DNA of 64,000 bases, taken from contig MTCR01000130.1 of assembly GCA_002212725.1 (NCBI GenBank), forward strand, positions 1 through 64,000, given 5' to 3'. This DNA comes from Sphingobacteriales bacterium TSM_CSM (lineage in GTDB: Bacteria > Bacteroidota > Bacteroidia > Chitinophagales > UBA2359). Below the pieces are notes generated by a model. The model was not told where the DNA came from. It made no database searches and worked only from the letters and a program-made list of their open reading frames with translations. Shown in pieces: positions 50,654-59,977 of this stretch (position 1 is the first letter of the stretch; every line of letters begins with the position of its first letter). Both the position numbers and the translations under genes were made by a program.

Positions 50654-51817
50654 ATGCAAACTACAGAGGTAATAGCCAAAACCGCCGAAGGTCTGGAACA
50701 GGTATTGTGTACCGAACTGGCAGAACTGGGCGCCACCGTAACACAAACATCAAAAAGGGCAGTGCATTTTTTAGCCGACAAAGAAATGTTGTACAAAGCC
50801 AATTTGCACCTTAGAACCGCTTTCAGAATTATGGTGCCGGTAAACAGCTTTGCGGCCAATAACCCCGATGAACTGTACCGGCAAGCTTGTAACACCCCTT
50901 GGGAAAACTATTTTGGCATACACCATACCTTTGCGGTAGCTTTTACGGTAAACTCTACGCTTTTTACCCACTCGCAATACGCAGCCCTTAAACTCAAAGA
51001 TGCCATTGCCGACCGATTCAGAAAGTATTTTGGCGGCAAACGCCCGTCGGTAGATACCCGAAACCCCCATTTTTTAATACAGTTGCACATTAGCGGCAAC
51101 CGGTGCAATTTGCTCCTCGACAGTTCGGGCGATTCATTGCACAAGCGCGGTTACCGCAGCGAGCAGTTGCAGGCACCTTTAAACGAAGTATTGTCGGCAG
51201 GTTTGGTGTTGCTGAGTGGTTGGCAGGGTGAGTGCGCACTGCTCGACCCCATGTGTGGTTCGGGAACTATTGCCATAGAGGCGGCACTGCTGCAAAGAAA
51301 AATTGCGCCGGGTTTGTTTCGCCAACAGTTTGCTTTTGAACAATGGAAAGATTTTGATGCACTTTTGTGGAAGCGGTTAAAAACCGATGCGCTTAAACAA
51401 AGCCTTCCGGCGGCCGAAGCAAAGGTATATGGCGCCGATTTGCTGGATTTGGCAGTGCGAACTGCTCTTGAAAACGCCCAAAATGCCGGGTTGCCCGATA
51501 TTAACTTCTTTAAAGCCGATTTTATTGAAGACCGTAAAATTATTAAGGAACGCGAAGGGCTGATAATTATGAACCCGCCCTATGGCGAACGCCTTGCACC
51601 GGCCGATATAAACCGTTTCTATAAGGCAATTGGCGATAAACTGAAAAAGACATATCCGGGCTTTACCGCCTGGATTTTGAGTTCAAACAAAGAAGCTATT
51701 AAGCACATAGGTCTGCACCCCTCCCAAAAACATACCTTGTACAATGGCCCGCTGGAGTGTCGTTTTCTGGAGTTCCGCTTATATAACGGAGCAAGGGTAA
51801 ATGGTGGCAACAAATAA
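50654..51817 (+). CDS. THUMP-domain class I rRNA methyltransferase (RlmL-like)
   Basis: A 387-residue RNA methyltransferase. The N-terminal ferredoxin-like/THUMP region (IAKTAEGLEQVLCTELAELG, LHISGNRCNLLLDSSGDSLHKRGYR) precedes the Rossmann domain with LLDPMCGSGTIAIEAAL (SAM loop) and the catalytic IIMNPPYGERL. It corresponds to the N-terminal (m2G2445-forming, RlmL) half of E. coli RlmKL, without the RlmK half. It is divergent from thpR. Confidence 0.9.
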   Translation: MQTTEVIAKTAEGLEQVLCTELAELGATVTQTSKRAVHFLADKEMLYKANLHLRTAFRIMVPVNSFAANNPDELYRQACNTPWENYFGIHHTFAVAFTVNSTLFTHSQYAALKLKDAIADRFRKYFGGKRPSVDTRNPHFLIQLHISGNRCNLLLDSSGDSLHKRGYRSEQLQAPLNEVLSAGLVLLSGWQGECALLDPMCGSGTIAIEAALLQRKIAPGLFRQQFAFEQWKDFDALLWKRLKTDALKQSLPAAEAKVYGADLLDLAVRTALENAQNAGLPDINFFKADFIEDRKIIKEREGLIIMNPPYGERLAPADINRFYKAIGDKLKKTYPGFTAWILSSNKEAIKHIGLHPSQKHTLYNGPLECRFLEFRLYNGARVNGGNK

Positions 51818-51825
51818 TAACCGCT

Positions 51826-51847
51826 ATGCCCCCGGAGGCATTTTTTG
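51826..51847 (+). terminator. Short hairpin terminator after the methyltransferase gene
   Basis: ATGCC (51826-51830) pairs with GGCAT (51837-51841), followed by TTTTTT. It is short but has a good T tail, 8 nt past the stop. Confidence 0.55.
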
Positions 51848-52225
51848 CCTGTCAGAAACACATATTGAAAACAAATAGCACACAAAAGGTTTGAAACTTG
51901 CATAATTACCATTGCTTTAAAGCAAATATATGTTGATTTTAGTGAGGTTATAAGTCACGCATTGTCAGAATTTTGACGTTAGTGCTGCAAAAAAGTTACA
52001 TTGTGTCATAAAAATGTAACTTGTTAGTGTTTTAACTTCGTTAATAATGCCTATCTTTATTTCGCCAATACGATGCTAAATAGGCGCTAACATTTGCAGT
52101 TTGCCCGTTATTCGGGCAGGCTTACAAAAACCTCAGCACCGCTGAAACAGCATATTGTACGGGCAAAACCTCCTTAAACGGAACACCCTTCAAATCACTT
52201 TGTTACAGAACAAAACGGGCTTGGT
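51848..52225 (+). other. Intergenic region holding the leader of the TPR gene
   Basis: No gene was seen in these 378 bases. They contain a candidate promoter for the giant TPR gene at about 52030-52059, then about 160 nt of leader including short GC-rich hairpins around TGCCCGTTATTCGGGCAGG (52097-52115). Confidence 0.5.
52030..52059 (+). promoter_or_regulatory. Candidate promoter of the TPR gene
   Basis: TTTT at 52030-52033 and TATCTTTA at 52052-52059 with 18 nt between, a two-mismatch fit to the Bacteroidota TTTG-N19-TAnnTTTG consensus. Confidence 0.35.
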
Positions 52226-55200
52226 ATGAGCAAATACTACTACACTCGGGTTATTATTACTTTCGTGTTCATGGCATTTTTCCGGTTGAGCACAGAGGCA
52301 CAGGAACCCGGCAGCGAGCGGGTAAGAGAAGCCCTGCGCAGTGCAGAGTCAGACATTAACCCCAATATGGCAATGGGGCGCAAAAAAATGGAAGCCGGCG
52401 AGTATGCCCTGGCACGCGCCTATTTTACCATAGCCGTTGAAGAAAACCCCAACTCATCGGAAGCGCACCTGGCATTAGGCAAAACCCATGCAGCCCTCAA
52501 AGATTACAAAAACGCCCTTTCTGAGTTTGAGAAAGCACTGAAACTTACACCCGGCAAACCCGGTATTTACCTTGAAAGGGGTAAAACCTATGCCGCGATT
52601 GGCAGTACAAACGAGGCCATGTCCGATTTTTCGGAGGTTATACGACTTGACCCGGGCAATAAGGAAGCCTGCAAGGCAGCGAGTGCTTTATTGTTAAAAA
52701 CCGGCGATTATACCGGGGCTATTAGCTTTTACGACCAATACATACAACATAACCCCGGCAGTGCGGAGGCTTATTATGAACGCGGCAAGATTAAAGCCGC
52801 CGTGGGCAACTATGATGCCGCTGTAGCCGATTTTAAGCAGTCTATGAAATTAGACAAAAGCTACTCCGATTATTTTTACAGCAAGCCCAAGGCCGATGCC
52901 GTTGCCGATACCATTCAGGCAGTATTGGAGCGAAGCCGGGTGGCAATTGGCTTAATGAAAATGTCGAACGGTGAGTACCAGGGCGCCATTACCGATTTTA
53001 CCGAAGTTGCCGGCAGATTTCCGCAAAACAAACTTGCCTTTTACAACAGGGGGCTTGCCTACACATTGCTCAGCCGCCCTACCGATGCCATTGCTGATTT
53101 TGACAAAGCCCTTGCCATAGATGGTAAATACCGCGATGCTTTGTTGGAAAGAGCCAGGTGTAAAAACGATATTGCCGATTTTACCGGAGCCTTAAAAGAT
53201 ATTGACAATTACCTTGTGCAGGCGCCCGGTAATGAAGGAGTACTTACTTTCAGAGGAGAGGTTAAAATGAACACCAAAGATTACACCGGCGCTATAGCCG
53301 ATTTTAACCAGGCCATAAACATAAACCCACAGTTTGTGCTTGCTTTTGTAAATCGGGGTATTGCTAAAATGTTCTTGGGTGAAACACAGGCAGCCCTGCT
53401 CGATTTTCATACAGCCATTGGCATAGACACCCAAAACCCTATTGCCTATTTTAAAAGAGGACAAGCCAAATATACCTTAGCTGATTATAACGGCGCTTTG
53501 TCTGATTTTACAAAAGCCCTTGAACTTAAACCATCAGACAAATATACCGTTTTGTATATTGGCATGACCAAAGCCGCCCTCAGTAACCACCTCGAAGCTA
53601 TTGCCGCTTATGAAAAAGCATTAACCTTAGATAAAAATTTCAGAGAGGCCTGGTACCGAAAAGGAATTTCCAAAATAGCAAGAAAAGATTTTTTGGGAGC
53701 TATTGTTGACCTTGAAACAGCCATCAGCATTTATCCCGATTTTATTGATGCTTATTTTGCATCGGCAGAAGCCCGCACCGAAATCGGCGATTTATCGGGC
53801 GCCATTGTTGATTACGATAAAATTGTGGAACTCAACGCAGGTTTTAAAGAAGCATTTTTTAAACGGGCAAAAGTGCGCATACAAATTAAGGACTTTCAAA
53901 ATGCATTTACCGATTTAAACAAGGCCATCGGGCTTGATTCAAAATTTGCGGCCGCCTATTTTTTAAGAGCCTCCCTCTACAAAAATGCCGGCAATCTGTC
54001 ATCGGCCTTCGATGATTTTAACAAGGTTATCAGTATTAACCCCGACGATTGTCCGGCGCTGCTTCAACGCGGAGAAATTAAAATGTTGCAGGAAAACTAC
54101 GCCAAAGCTGTGACAGATTTTGATATGGTAATTACACGGCAGCCGCAAAATTACGATGCCTTTATTTTAAGGGGCAATGCCAAACTGAAAATGGAGAAAT
54201 ATGCCGATGCTGTGGAAGACTATAACCGTGTAATACAACAGAACCCGCAAAATGCCACCGCTTTTGCCAGCCGGGCAAATGCAAAAGTGGCCCTCAAAGA
54301 CTATGAAGGCGCTATTGCCGATTTTGACAAAGCCCTGCAGTTAGACTCAAAAAACCTGCTGGCATACAGCAAACGCGCCGATGCAAGGGTTATTATGGGT
54401 AACATAGAAGCTGCCATTAAAGATTTAACCACCCTCATTCAACTTGACCCCGGCAACCGCGAGGCTTTTTTCCAGATTGGTAACCTGCAATATTCCATCG
54501 GCGATTATTCAAACGCCATGGAAAATTTTACCAAAGCAATAGATATTGACCGCGCCAATAAAACCGCCTATTTTTACCGAGGTTCTTCCAAAGCCAACCT
54601 CAACTTGCACCAAGATGCCATCTATGATTTCGACTCGGCCATACAACTCGATAAAAAATACCTTACCGCTTATTACAAAAGAGCCGGCAGCAAAACTTAC
54701 ATCGGCGATTATTCGGGCGCTATTCATGATTATTCTTTCATTATCAAAAACGAACGACATTTCGGAAACACCCACTATAAACGCGCCGAGGTTTATGCTA
54801 CAACCGGAAACTATGAGCTTGCATTAAAAGACTACAACACCGCCATTGACCTGCAGCCCAAAGACGCCAAAGCCCTTGCCGGACGCGGGCGCTGCAAAGC
54901 CTCTTTAACAGATTTTGAAGGCGCAGTAAAAGACTTTACCAAAGTTATTGAGTTAGACTCCTTAAACCTGTCGGCCTTTAGTTACAGGGGCAATTTGTTT
55001 GCCGCCATGAAACAATATGACAATGCTATGCAGGATTTTAATCAGGTAATTCAACTCGACCCCTCCAACAAAATGGCTTTTAGCAACCGGGGTAGCGTTA
55101 AAGCAGCCATGCAAGATTTTAAAGGCGCCATAGAAGATTATGACAAAGCCATTTCTATTGACAAACAGTTCCGGAATGCCTACAGCAGCCGCGCCCAATC

Positions 55201-57124
55201 TAAAGCAGAACTGGGCGATTACGAAGCCTCTATAGCCGATTTTGACGAAGCGCTGGAACTTGACCCCAAATTCAAACTGGCATATTATAACAGAGGTGTT
55301 GCCAAATACAATATTAAAGATTACGAAGGCGCCACCGCCGACTTTACCACCGTAATTAACCTCGACCCCGAAGATGTTGATGCCTACAACAGCAGGGCAA
55401 ATTCGCAGGTAGCCGGCGGTAACTTTGAAGATGCCGTAACCGATTTTAACCGGGTTCTGGAACTGAACAAATATCTGGAAACCGTGTATGTTAACCGTAA
55501 AAGAACACGCCTGAAAATTAAGGAAGTGGTAGCAGACGCCGCTTTGCCCAAAGACCTTGAACTCTACAACTTGCTGTTAAGCGGTATTGCCAAATCTGCA
55601 ATTGGCGATTATGCCGCCGCCGACGATATTTATAACCGCATTATTGCCGCAGAACCTGCTTATAAACTGGTATATTACAACAAAGGCGTACTTAAAAGCA
55701 CTACCGGCCGGTATGCCGAGGCTATTGCCAATTTTACCAAAGCCATTGAACTGGATAACAAATACGTGGCCGCCATTAACTACCGGGGTAAGGTATATGC
55801 CGATATGAAAGACTACAAAACTGCTATTGTAGATTTCTTGCAGGCAATAGCCATAGAACCCCAAAATAAACTGGCATACAATAACCTTGGTTTGGCTAAG
55901 GCTGCTTTGGGCAATTTCATTGGCGCTATTGCCGATTATGACAAGGCGCTGTCTCTTTCGCCGCAATACAAATCGGCCTACAACAACAGGGCGCTTGCCA
56001 AGGCTGCCCTCAAAGATTTTGAAGGCGCCATTGCCGATTACGATAAAATTATAGGGCTTGAACCTCGGTATAAAGTTGCCTACAACAACAGAGGTATTGC
56101 CAAAGCAGCCATTGGTAATTACAAAGGCTCCATCAATGATTTTGATAAAGCGCTTGAAATTGACCCCAACTATGAATCGGCTTACAGCAATCGCGGCATT
56201 GCCAAAGCAGCTACCGGCGATTTTGACGGGGCAGTGGCAGATTATGATAAATTGCTGCAGCTAAACTCCGGCCACCCCGATGCCTATGAAAACCGTGCTA
56301 ACGCCATGCTGGCCCTCGGTAAATATACACAGGCACTTGCCGATTTTGGACTGGCTATCAAAAACAAACCCGATAACAAACTCGCTTATTACAACCGGTC
56401 TATTGCCCGAATGAACCTTAAAGACTTTAAAGGTGCTATTGATGACCTGGACGCTGCTATAAAAATGGATACCAGTTATGCAGCCGCTTTTAACCAAAAA
56501 GGTAAAGCACTCTTAGCCCTCGGAAAAGGTTCAGATGCCATTAAACATTTCTCAAGAGCCATTCAACTCGCCCCCGCCAACCTATCTGCTTATTTTAACC
56601 GCGCCAATGCCCGCACAGAACTGCAAAACTATAAAGAGGCACTGACAGATTTTACCAAAACCCTGCAACTCGACCCCTCTTTTATTGATGCTTACAACAA
56701 CCGCGGAAATGTATATGTTAAATTGGGGCAGTATGTAGATGCGCTCTACGACTATGATAAAGTTGTAGAACTTGACCCCGGCAATATAACCGCTCTATAT
56801 AACCGAGCCTTAATTAAAGATAATTTTGGCGAACACCGCGACGCTATTGTTGACCTGGGCAGAACCATAGCTTTAAATGAACAGTTTGCCGATGCTTATG
56901 TAGCAAGAGGAAATGCCAAAATTAATATCAACGACTTTAAAGGCGCAATACTCGATTTTAATAAAGCCATTTCCATTAACGCTCAACTAAGCGAGGCTTT
57001 TTTTGGAAGGGCAAATGCCGCTTTTAAAATGGACGACCGCAACGCAAGCTGCGCCGATTGGCAAATGGCCATATCTTTGGGTTACAAACAAGCCTCAGAC
57101 GAAGAAAAAAAATATTGCCACTAA
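52226..57124 (+). CDS. Giant exported TPR-repeat protein
   Basis: A 1632-residue protein: signal peptide MSKYYYTRVIITFVFMAFF...EAQ, then TPR repeats almost to the end, roughly 45 by length at 34 residues each. Typical units are AYYNRGVAKYNIKDYEGA followed by ADFTTVINLDP. A non-canonical interruption lies near residues 1075-1115 (KRTRLKIKEVVADAALPKD), splitting the array in two. The C-terminus DRNASCADWQMAISLGYKQA...KKYCH is a known ending of secreted bacterial TPR proteins. It has no T9SS domain or catalytic domain. It is probably a periplasmic or outer-membrane-facing scaffold; partners are unknown. Confidence 0.88.
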   Translation: MSKYYYTRVIITFVFMAFFRLSTEAQEPGSERVREALRSAESDINPNMAMGRKKMEAGEYALARAYFTIAVEENPNSSEAHLALGKTHAALKDYKNALSEFEKALKLTPGKPGIYLERGKTYAAIGSTNEAMSDFSEVIRLDPGNKEACKAASALLLKTGDYTGAISFYDQYIQHNPGSAEAYYERGKIKAAVGNYDAAVADFKQSMKLDKSYSDYFYSKPKADAVADTIQAVLERSRVAIGLMKMSNGEYQGAITDFTEVAGRFPQNKLAFYNRGLAYTLLSRPTDAIADFDKALAIDGKYRDALLERARCKNDIADFTGALKDIDNYLVQAPGNEGVLTFRGEVKMNTKDYTGAIADFNQAININPQFVLAFVNRGIAKMFLGETQAALLDFHTAIGIDTQNPIAYFKRGQAKYTLADYNGALSDFTKALELKPSDKYTVLYIGMTKAALSNHLEAIAAYEKALTLDKNFREAWYRKGISKIARKDFLGAIVDLETAISIYPDFIDAYFASAEARTEIGDLSGAIVDYDKIVELNAGFKEAFFKRAKVRIQIKDFQNAFTDLNKAIGLDSKFAAAYFLRASLYKNAGNLSSAFDDFNKVISINPDDCPALLQRGEIKMLQENYAKAVTDFDMVITRQPQNYDAFILRGNAKLKMEKYADAVEDYNRVIQQNPQNATAFASRANAKVALKDYEGAIADFDKALQLDSKNLLAYSKRADARVIMGNIEAAIKDLTTLIQLDPGNREAFFQIGNLQYSIGDYSNAMENFTKAIDIDRANKTAYFYRGSSKANLNLHQDAIYDFDSAIQLDKKYLTAYYKRAGSKTYIGDYSGAIHDYSFIIKNERHFGNTHYKRAEVYATTGNYELALKDYNTAIDLQPKDAKALAGRGRCKASLTDFEGAVKDFTKVIELDSLNLSAFSYRGNLFAAMKQYDNAMQDFNQVIQLDPSNKMAFSNRGSVKAAMQDFKGAIEDYDKAISIDKQFRNAYSSRAQSKAELGDYEASIADFDEALELDPKFKLAYYNRGVAKYNIKDYEGATADFTTVINLDPEDVDAYNSRANSQVAGGNFEDAVTDFNRVLELNKYLETVYVNRKRTRLKIKEVVADAALPKDLELYNLLLSGIAKSAIGDYAAADDIYNRIIAAEPAYKLVYYNKGVLKSTTGRYAEAIANFTKAIELDNKYVAAINYRGKVYADMKDYKTAIVDFLQAIAIEPQNKLAYNNLGLAKAALGNFIGAIADYDKALSLSPQYKSAYNNRALAKAALKDFEGAIADYDKIIGLEPRYKVAYNNRGIAKAAIGNYKGSINDFDKALEIDPNYESAYSNRGIAKAATGDFDGAVADYDKLLQLNSGHPDAYENRANAMLALGKYTQALADFGLAIKNKPDNKLAYYNRSIARMNLKDFKGAIDDLDAAIKMDTSYAAAFNQKGKALLALGKGSDAIKHFSRAIQLAPANLSAYFNRANARTELQNYKEALTDFTKTLQLDPSFIDAYNNRGNVYVKLGQYVDALYDYDKVVELDPGNITALYNRALIKDNFGEHRDAIVDLGRTIALNEQFADAYVARGNAKININDFKGAILDFNKAISINAQLSEAFFGRANAAFKMDDRNASCADWQMAISLGYKQASDEEKKYCH

Positions 57125-57348
57125 CATTGCCGCCATTCCATTAGGTTTACTGCCATTGCAGCAGTTTTTACATACCGGCTACAATCTGCAGCAAAACAAA
57201 GTTGTACTCATAACATGTTTCCTTTGGGGCATGAAGGGCGCAGGTTTGCCAAAACAGGTTTATTTACTGCTATGCCGGCTGCAACTTTTAGCGCTTACAA
57301 ACGTTGTAAAAAAACAAACACTACCATTAAAAGCATCGGTTTTTTAAG

Positions 57349-57356
57349 TAACTTTG
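57349..57356 (+). promoter_or_regulatory. -7 element of the etfBA promoter
   Basis: TAACTTTG, TAnnTTTG type, 35 nt upstream of the etfB ATG; identical to the octamers before rsmI and thrB. Confidence 0.5.
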
Positions 57357-57391
57357 CATCGGTTTTATTAAATAAATAAACAATTTTAATC

Positions 57392-58135
57392 ATGAAATTA
57401 TTAGTCTGTATCAGCAAAACGCCCGATACTACCGCAAAAATTGCTTTTACCGATAATAACTCCCGCTTCGATACCAACGGAGTTACCTTTATTATGAACC
57501 CTACCGATGAGTGGTATGCCCTTGTTCGGGCAATTGAAATTAAAGAACAATTGGGTGGTTCTGTAACGGTAATAAATGTTGGCCCGAAAGATAACGAAAC
57601 AGTGGTTATTCACAAAGCGCTTGCCATTGGCGCCGACGACGCGGTGCGCATAGATGCCGACCCCGGCGATGCCTTTTTTGTTGCCTCGCAAATTGCCGCC
57701 TATGCTAAAGATCAACAGTACGACCTTATTTTCACCGGTAAAGAAACCATAGATTACAATGGTTCAAACATTGGCGGCATGGTGGCCGAACTGCTGGACT
57801 TACCTTATATATCTCTGGCAAACCATCTTGAAATTGCCGGCAACACCGCTACCATTACCCGCGAAATTGAAGGTGGTTTAGAAGTACTTGAAGTAAACAC
57901 CCCATTTGTAATAAGCGCACAAAAAGGCATGGCCGAACAGCGCATTCCAAATATGCGCGGTATTATGACTGCCCGAAGCAAACCGCTCAAAGTTGTGCCG
58001 CCGGTACCCGTTGCCGCTTATACCACAATTGCTTATTACGAACTGCCCCCGCAACGCAAAGAGGTAAAACTCATTGACCCCGAACACCCCGAAGAACTGG
58101 TAAAACTGCTGCATGAACAGGCTAAAGTTATTTAA
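57392..58135 (+). CDS. etfB: Electron transfer flavoprotein beta subunit
   Basis: A 247-residue ETF beta chain, carrying AMP and shuttling electrons from acyl-CoA dehydrogenases to the quinone pool. LLVCISKTPDTTAKIAF, NPTDEWYALVRAIEIKEQLG, DDAVRIDADPGDAFFVA and LIFTGKETIDYNGSNIGGM are family motifs; the conserved ETF-beta signature with REIEGGLEVLEV follows. It is separated from etfA by 66 nt in the same orientation. Confidence 0.95.
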   Translation: MKLLVCISKTPDTTAKIAFTDNNSRFDTNGVTFIMNPTDEWYALVRAIEIKEQLGGSVTVINVGPKDNETVVIHKALAIGADDAVRIDADPGDAFFVASQIAAYAKDQQYDLIFTGKETIDYNGSNIGGMVAELLDLPYISLANHLEIAGNTATITREIEGGLEVLEVNTPFVISAQKGMAEQRIPNMRGIMTARSKPLKVVPPVPVAAYTTIAYYELPPQRKEVKLIDPEHPEELVKLLHEQAKVI

Positions 58136-58201
58136 CCCGCCTGTTTTACCCGGTTTTTGTACATAACATTCAAACAAAATAACCAATTTAATTTTAAAAT
58201 T

Positions 58202-59185
58202 ATGTCTGTTTTAATATATGTTAACCACGTTAACGGCAACATCAAAAAAAGCACCTTCGAAACCGCCTGCTATGCACATCGGGTAGCTCAACTTGCCGGC
58301 GCCGGCGAAGTGATAGCCCTCTCGCTTGGCACTGTTTCAGAATCTGACCTGGCTGCATTGGGCAATTGCGGTGTTAGCCGCGTTTTATCCGATACCAATC
58401 CGGTATTTAACCGGTTCGACTCAGGAGCACACACCAAAGCGCTGGCTGTCGCTGCAAACGCCGTCAATGCTTCTGTTGTAGTGCTGTCGCACAACAGTTC
58501 CGGAAAAGCCATTGCACCTCGTCTGTCGGTAAGGCTGCAGGCTGGTTTGGTATCAGCTGCCACCGAGTTGCCACAGGTCAGCGGCAGTGGGTTTACAGTT
58601 CGCAAATCGGTATTTTCGGGCAAAGCCTTTGCCGATTATTCCATCAATACTCCCGTAAAAATTATTTCTCTTAACCCCAATTCTTACCCGGTTACAAGGG
58701 GCAACGGCACAGCCGCCGTTGAAACCTTTAACAGCGGCGTAAGTGCTGCCGATGTTAAGGTAAAGGTAATTGAAACCAAATCATTAAGCGATACCATTCC
58801 ACTTCCCGAAGCAGAATTAGTTGTATCGGCCGGGCGCGGCATGAAAGGCCCCGAAAACTGGGGAATGATTGAAGAACTTGCTTCCATACTTGGCGCTGCC
58901 ACCGCCTGCTCCCGCCCTGTTGCCGATGTACATTGGCGCCCCCACCACGAACATGTTGGGCAAACAGGCATTACCATACGCCCCAACCTCTATATTGCCA
59001 TTGGTATTTCGGGCGCTATACAACACCTGGCCGGCGTAAGCAACAGCAAGGTAATTGTGGTTATTAATAAAGATGCCGAAGCCCCGTTCTTTAAAGCAGC
59101 AGATTATGGTATTATTGGCGATGCCTTTGAAGTAGTACCCAAACTTACACAGGCACTCAAAGAGTTTAAATCCCAAAATGCCTGA
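58202..59185 (+). CDS. etfA: Electron transfer flavoprotein alpha subunit
   Basis: A 327-residue FAD-binding partner of EtfB. The start is the ATG at 58202 (MSVLIYVNHVNGNIKKS); a TTG 15 codons upstream is unlikely. The FAD domain motifs are VVSAGRGMKGPENW, VADVHWRPHHEHVGQTG, PNLYIAIGISGAIQH and INKDAEAPFFKAADYGIIGD. Length and order (etfB-etfA) are typical. Confidence 0.95.
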   Translation: MSVLIYVNHVNGNIKKSTFETACYAHRVAQLAGAGEVIALSLGTVSESDLAALGNCGVSRVLSDTNPVFNRFDSGAHTKALAVAANAVNASVVVLSHNSSGKAIAPRLSVRLQAGLVSAATELPQVSGSGFTVRKSVFSGKAFADYSINTPVKIISLNPNSYPVTRGNGTAAVETFNSGVSAADVKVKVIETKSLSDTIPLPEAELVVSAGRGMKGPENWGMIEELASILGAATACSRPVADVHWRPHHEHVGQTGITIRPNLYIAIGISGAIQHLAGVSNSKVIVVINKDAEAPFFKAADYGIIGDAFEVVPKLTQALKEFKSQNA

Positions 59186-59192
59186 AAAATTC

Positions 59193-59231
59193 AAAAAGCC
59201 ATATCCGGTTAGTCAACGGATATGGCTTTTT
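59193..59231 (+). terminator. Rho-independent terminator after etfA
   Basis: Perfect 15-bp arms 59193-59207 (AAAAAGCCATATCCG) and 59217-59231, with a T run; 7 nt past the etfA stop. Confidence 0.9.
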
Positions 59232-59241
59232 TTATGTTATT

Positions 59242-59273
59242 GTTGCAGGTTTTGCAATTAAAGCGTAACTTTA
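59242..59273 (+). promoter_or_regulatory. Candidate promoter of the bifunctional-nuclease-family gene
   Basis: TTG at 59243-59245 and TAACTTTA at 59266-59273 with 20 nt between them, close to TTG-N19/20-TAnnTTTG, 40 nt before the ATG at 59314. Confidence 0.5.
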
Positions 59274-59313
59274 TAGCCCCAAAGTAAAGCAACTGCAAGC
59301 TGTAGTGTAGCCT

Positions 59314-59898
59314 ATGAAAAAAATTGAACTTGAAATAATTGCCCTCTCGCACAGCGTAGCGCAAAACCAGTCATATGCCGTAATTCTGGGAGAGCTGAAC
59401 AGTCAGCGCCGCCTGCCTGTTGTAATTGGTATGGTTGAAGCACAGGCTATAGCTATGGCTATAGACGATATGCCCCGCCAAAGACCCATGACACATGATT
59501 TAATTACAAATATATGTCACGAGTTTGGCATTGAAATACGCGAAGTAATCATTAGCAAATTATTGGAAGGCGTTTTTCATGCCACACTTATTTGCAACCG
59601 CAACGGCGAAGAAATAGAAATTGATTCCCGCACCTCCGATGCGCTGGCATTGGCAGTCAGGTTTCGCTGCCCTATTTATACCTATGAACACATTTTGGAT
59701 CAGGCAGGTATTGTTTTGGGCGATACCAATGCCTCCGAACAAAAAACGGAGCGGGAAAAAATTTCTTCGGGTAAAGAACAAACCGATTTAACCCGACGAT
59801 CCCTCGAAGAGTTAAGCACCCTCTTGCAGGAAGCCATTACCAAGGAAGATTACGAACGCGCAGCCCGGTTGCGCGATGAAATTAACAAGCGCAAATAA
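59314..59898 (+). CDS. Bifunctional nuclease (BFN/DUF151) family protein with UVR motif
   Basis: A 194-residue protein. Residues 1-135 are the BFN/DUF151 domain (YAVILGELNSQRRLPVVIG, EAQAIAMAIDD, IEIDSRTSDALALAVRFRCPIY). After a charged linker, residues about 160-194 form a UVR (UvrB/UvrC-interacting) helical pair, EELSTLLQEAITKEDYERAA and RLRDEINKR. The combination is common in Bacteroidota and may couple nuclease activity to a Uvr or Clp partner. The biochemical role is not settled. Confidence 0.88.
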   Translation: MKKIELEIIALSHSVAQNQSYAVILGELNSQRRLPVVIGMVEAQAIAMAIDDMPRQRPMTHDLITNICHEFGIEIREVIISKLLEGVFHATLICNRNGEEIEIDSRTSDALALAVRFRCPIYTYEHILDQAGIVLGDTNASEQKTEREKISSGKEQTDLTRRSLEELSTLLQEAITKEDYERAARLRDEINKRK

Positions 59899-59977
59899 GT
59901 ACCGTAAGTACGCCCGGTAAGTGAACTTATACCAAAGCAATGATTTGGCAAAAGGCTTTGCATAATAAAAAAAGTAT

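Noticed and set aside
57003-57347. A 114-codon frame overlapping the end of the TPR gene
   Set aside because: It is out of frame with the TPR gene over its first third and ends in Lys/Leu-rich sequence without similarity to known proteins.
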